Source: Halohasta salina
GTDB taxonomy: Archaea; Halobacteriota; Halobacteria; Halobacteriales; Haloferacaceae
Direction: 5' to 3'
Length of the DNA stretch: 64,000 nt
NCBI RefSeq assembly: GCF_024178165.1
Contig: NZ_JAMZIE010000001.1
Location: forward strand, 124,001-188,000
Shown here: piece after piece, positions 63,710 to 64,000 of the stretch
How the letters are laid out: every line of letters begins with the position of its first letter
Position numbering within the stretch: position 1 is the stretch's first letter
Program-made: the position numbers and the translations under genes
The notes under the pieces: generated by a model
Told to the model about the DNA's origin: nothing
Databases searched by the model: none
The model's input: only the letters and a program-made list of their open reading frames with translations

Positions 63710-64000
63710 ATGGATCTGCGAGTAAAGGGGACCGTCGCTCCGGACCCGTTTCTGAGTGCGGCCGCGCTGCTGGAAACCGAGTATACACTCTCGCGGCCGG
63801 TCGACGTCCAGATCCGGGAGAACCCCGACGAGCGGACGTGGGCGGCCCACTACGAGGACCGCCACGTCCTCAACATCTCCCGACAGGCCGCCACCAGCGT
63901 GATGGCCCGCGAACTCGCCCTGCATGAGTTCGCCCACATGGCTCGCTACGAACAGCGGCATGCCTCCCACCGCCAGTCGACCGAGGAGGCGCTCTTTCTC
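63710..64000 (+). CDS. Putative zinc-metalloprotease-like protein, partial (runs off the window)
   Basis: 97 residues are visible, starting MDLRVKGTVAPDPFLSAAAL, and the frame is open at the window edge. The stretch VMARELALHEFAHMARYEQR contains HEFAH, an HExxH zinc-binding motif, in a helix, as in minigluzincin-like proteins. The upstream part (SRPVDVQIRENPDERTWAAH) is likely the edge strand before the active-site helix. It looks like a DUF5781-type haloarchaeal protein, but the family call is tentative. Whether it is an active protease cannot be judged without the missing C-terminus. Confidence 0.7.
   Translation, partial: MDLRVKGTVAPDPFLSAAALLETEYTLSRPVDVQIRENPDERTWAAHYEDRHVLNISRQAATSVMARELALHEFAHMARYEQRHASHRQSTEEALFL

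Overview
This window is chromosomal DNA of a haloarchaeon (class Halobacteria). The evidence is high GC outside a few AT-rich patches, very acidic proteins, many leaderless genes with a TATA-like box 24-29 bases before the ATG, a split archaeal RNA polymerase (H, B'', B', A', A''), and several secreted proteins with dense N-glycosylation sequons. The genus cannot be fixed from the sequence alone.

Layout. 1-9.5 kb is a cell-surface cluster: the end of a MacB-type ABC permease, two large tandem paralogous surface proteins on the minus strand that share an identically spaced promoter block, a zinc-ribbon membrane protein and a third surface protein. 9.8-15.2 kb is a disturbed accessory stretch. 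It holds a DUF429 protein, an MFS transporter cut short by an IS66-family element, an orphan AT-rich gene fragment on the far side of that element, a PhiH1-repressor-like regulator and two unrecognised genes. A CapA-type lipoprotein and a hotdog thioesterase follow.

18.5-28 kb is the conserved informational block rpoH-rpoB2-rpoB1-rpoA1-rpoA2-nusA-rps12-rps7, closely packed and mostly overlapping. 28-36.5 kb holds mixed housekeeping genes: PAS protein, FAU-1-like RNA-binding protein, PrsW-type protease, SepF, DUF1028, PUA protein, small zinc finger, RNB ribonuclease and PiT phosphate transporter.

36.9-50.5 kb is a single 13.6-kb gene for a secreted, membrane-anchored protein of 4,537 residues. 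I can delimit about 41 invasin-like Ig repeats in it, several organised as four-domain cassettes of about 1.215 kb. Next come tRNA-Ala(CGC), a rhomboid protease and a striking head-to-head pair of 120-bp structured repeats (51.5-51.8 kb) whose stems differ between copies but keep their pairing. 52-60 kb carries rps10, tuf (EF-1alpha), a membrane-tethered winged-helix protein, a secreted coiled-coil protein, hom with an ACT partner, and fusA (EF-2). The window closes with a universal stress protein, an Lrp/AsnC regulator divergent from an APC-permease/UspA fusion, and a partial gene with an HEFAH metalloprotease motif.

How the genes work together. The polymerase, NusA, S12, S7, S10, EF-1alpha and EF-2 genes form the translation and transcription core. 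It is interrupted by about 24 kb containing the giant adhesin-like gene. The surface genes (two large paralogs, the 422-aa protein, the giant protein, CapA and the coiled-coil protein) suggest a large investment in the cell envelope. The Lrp regulator probably controls the adjacent transporter.
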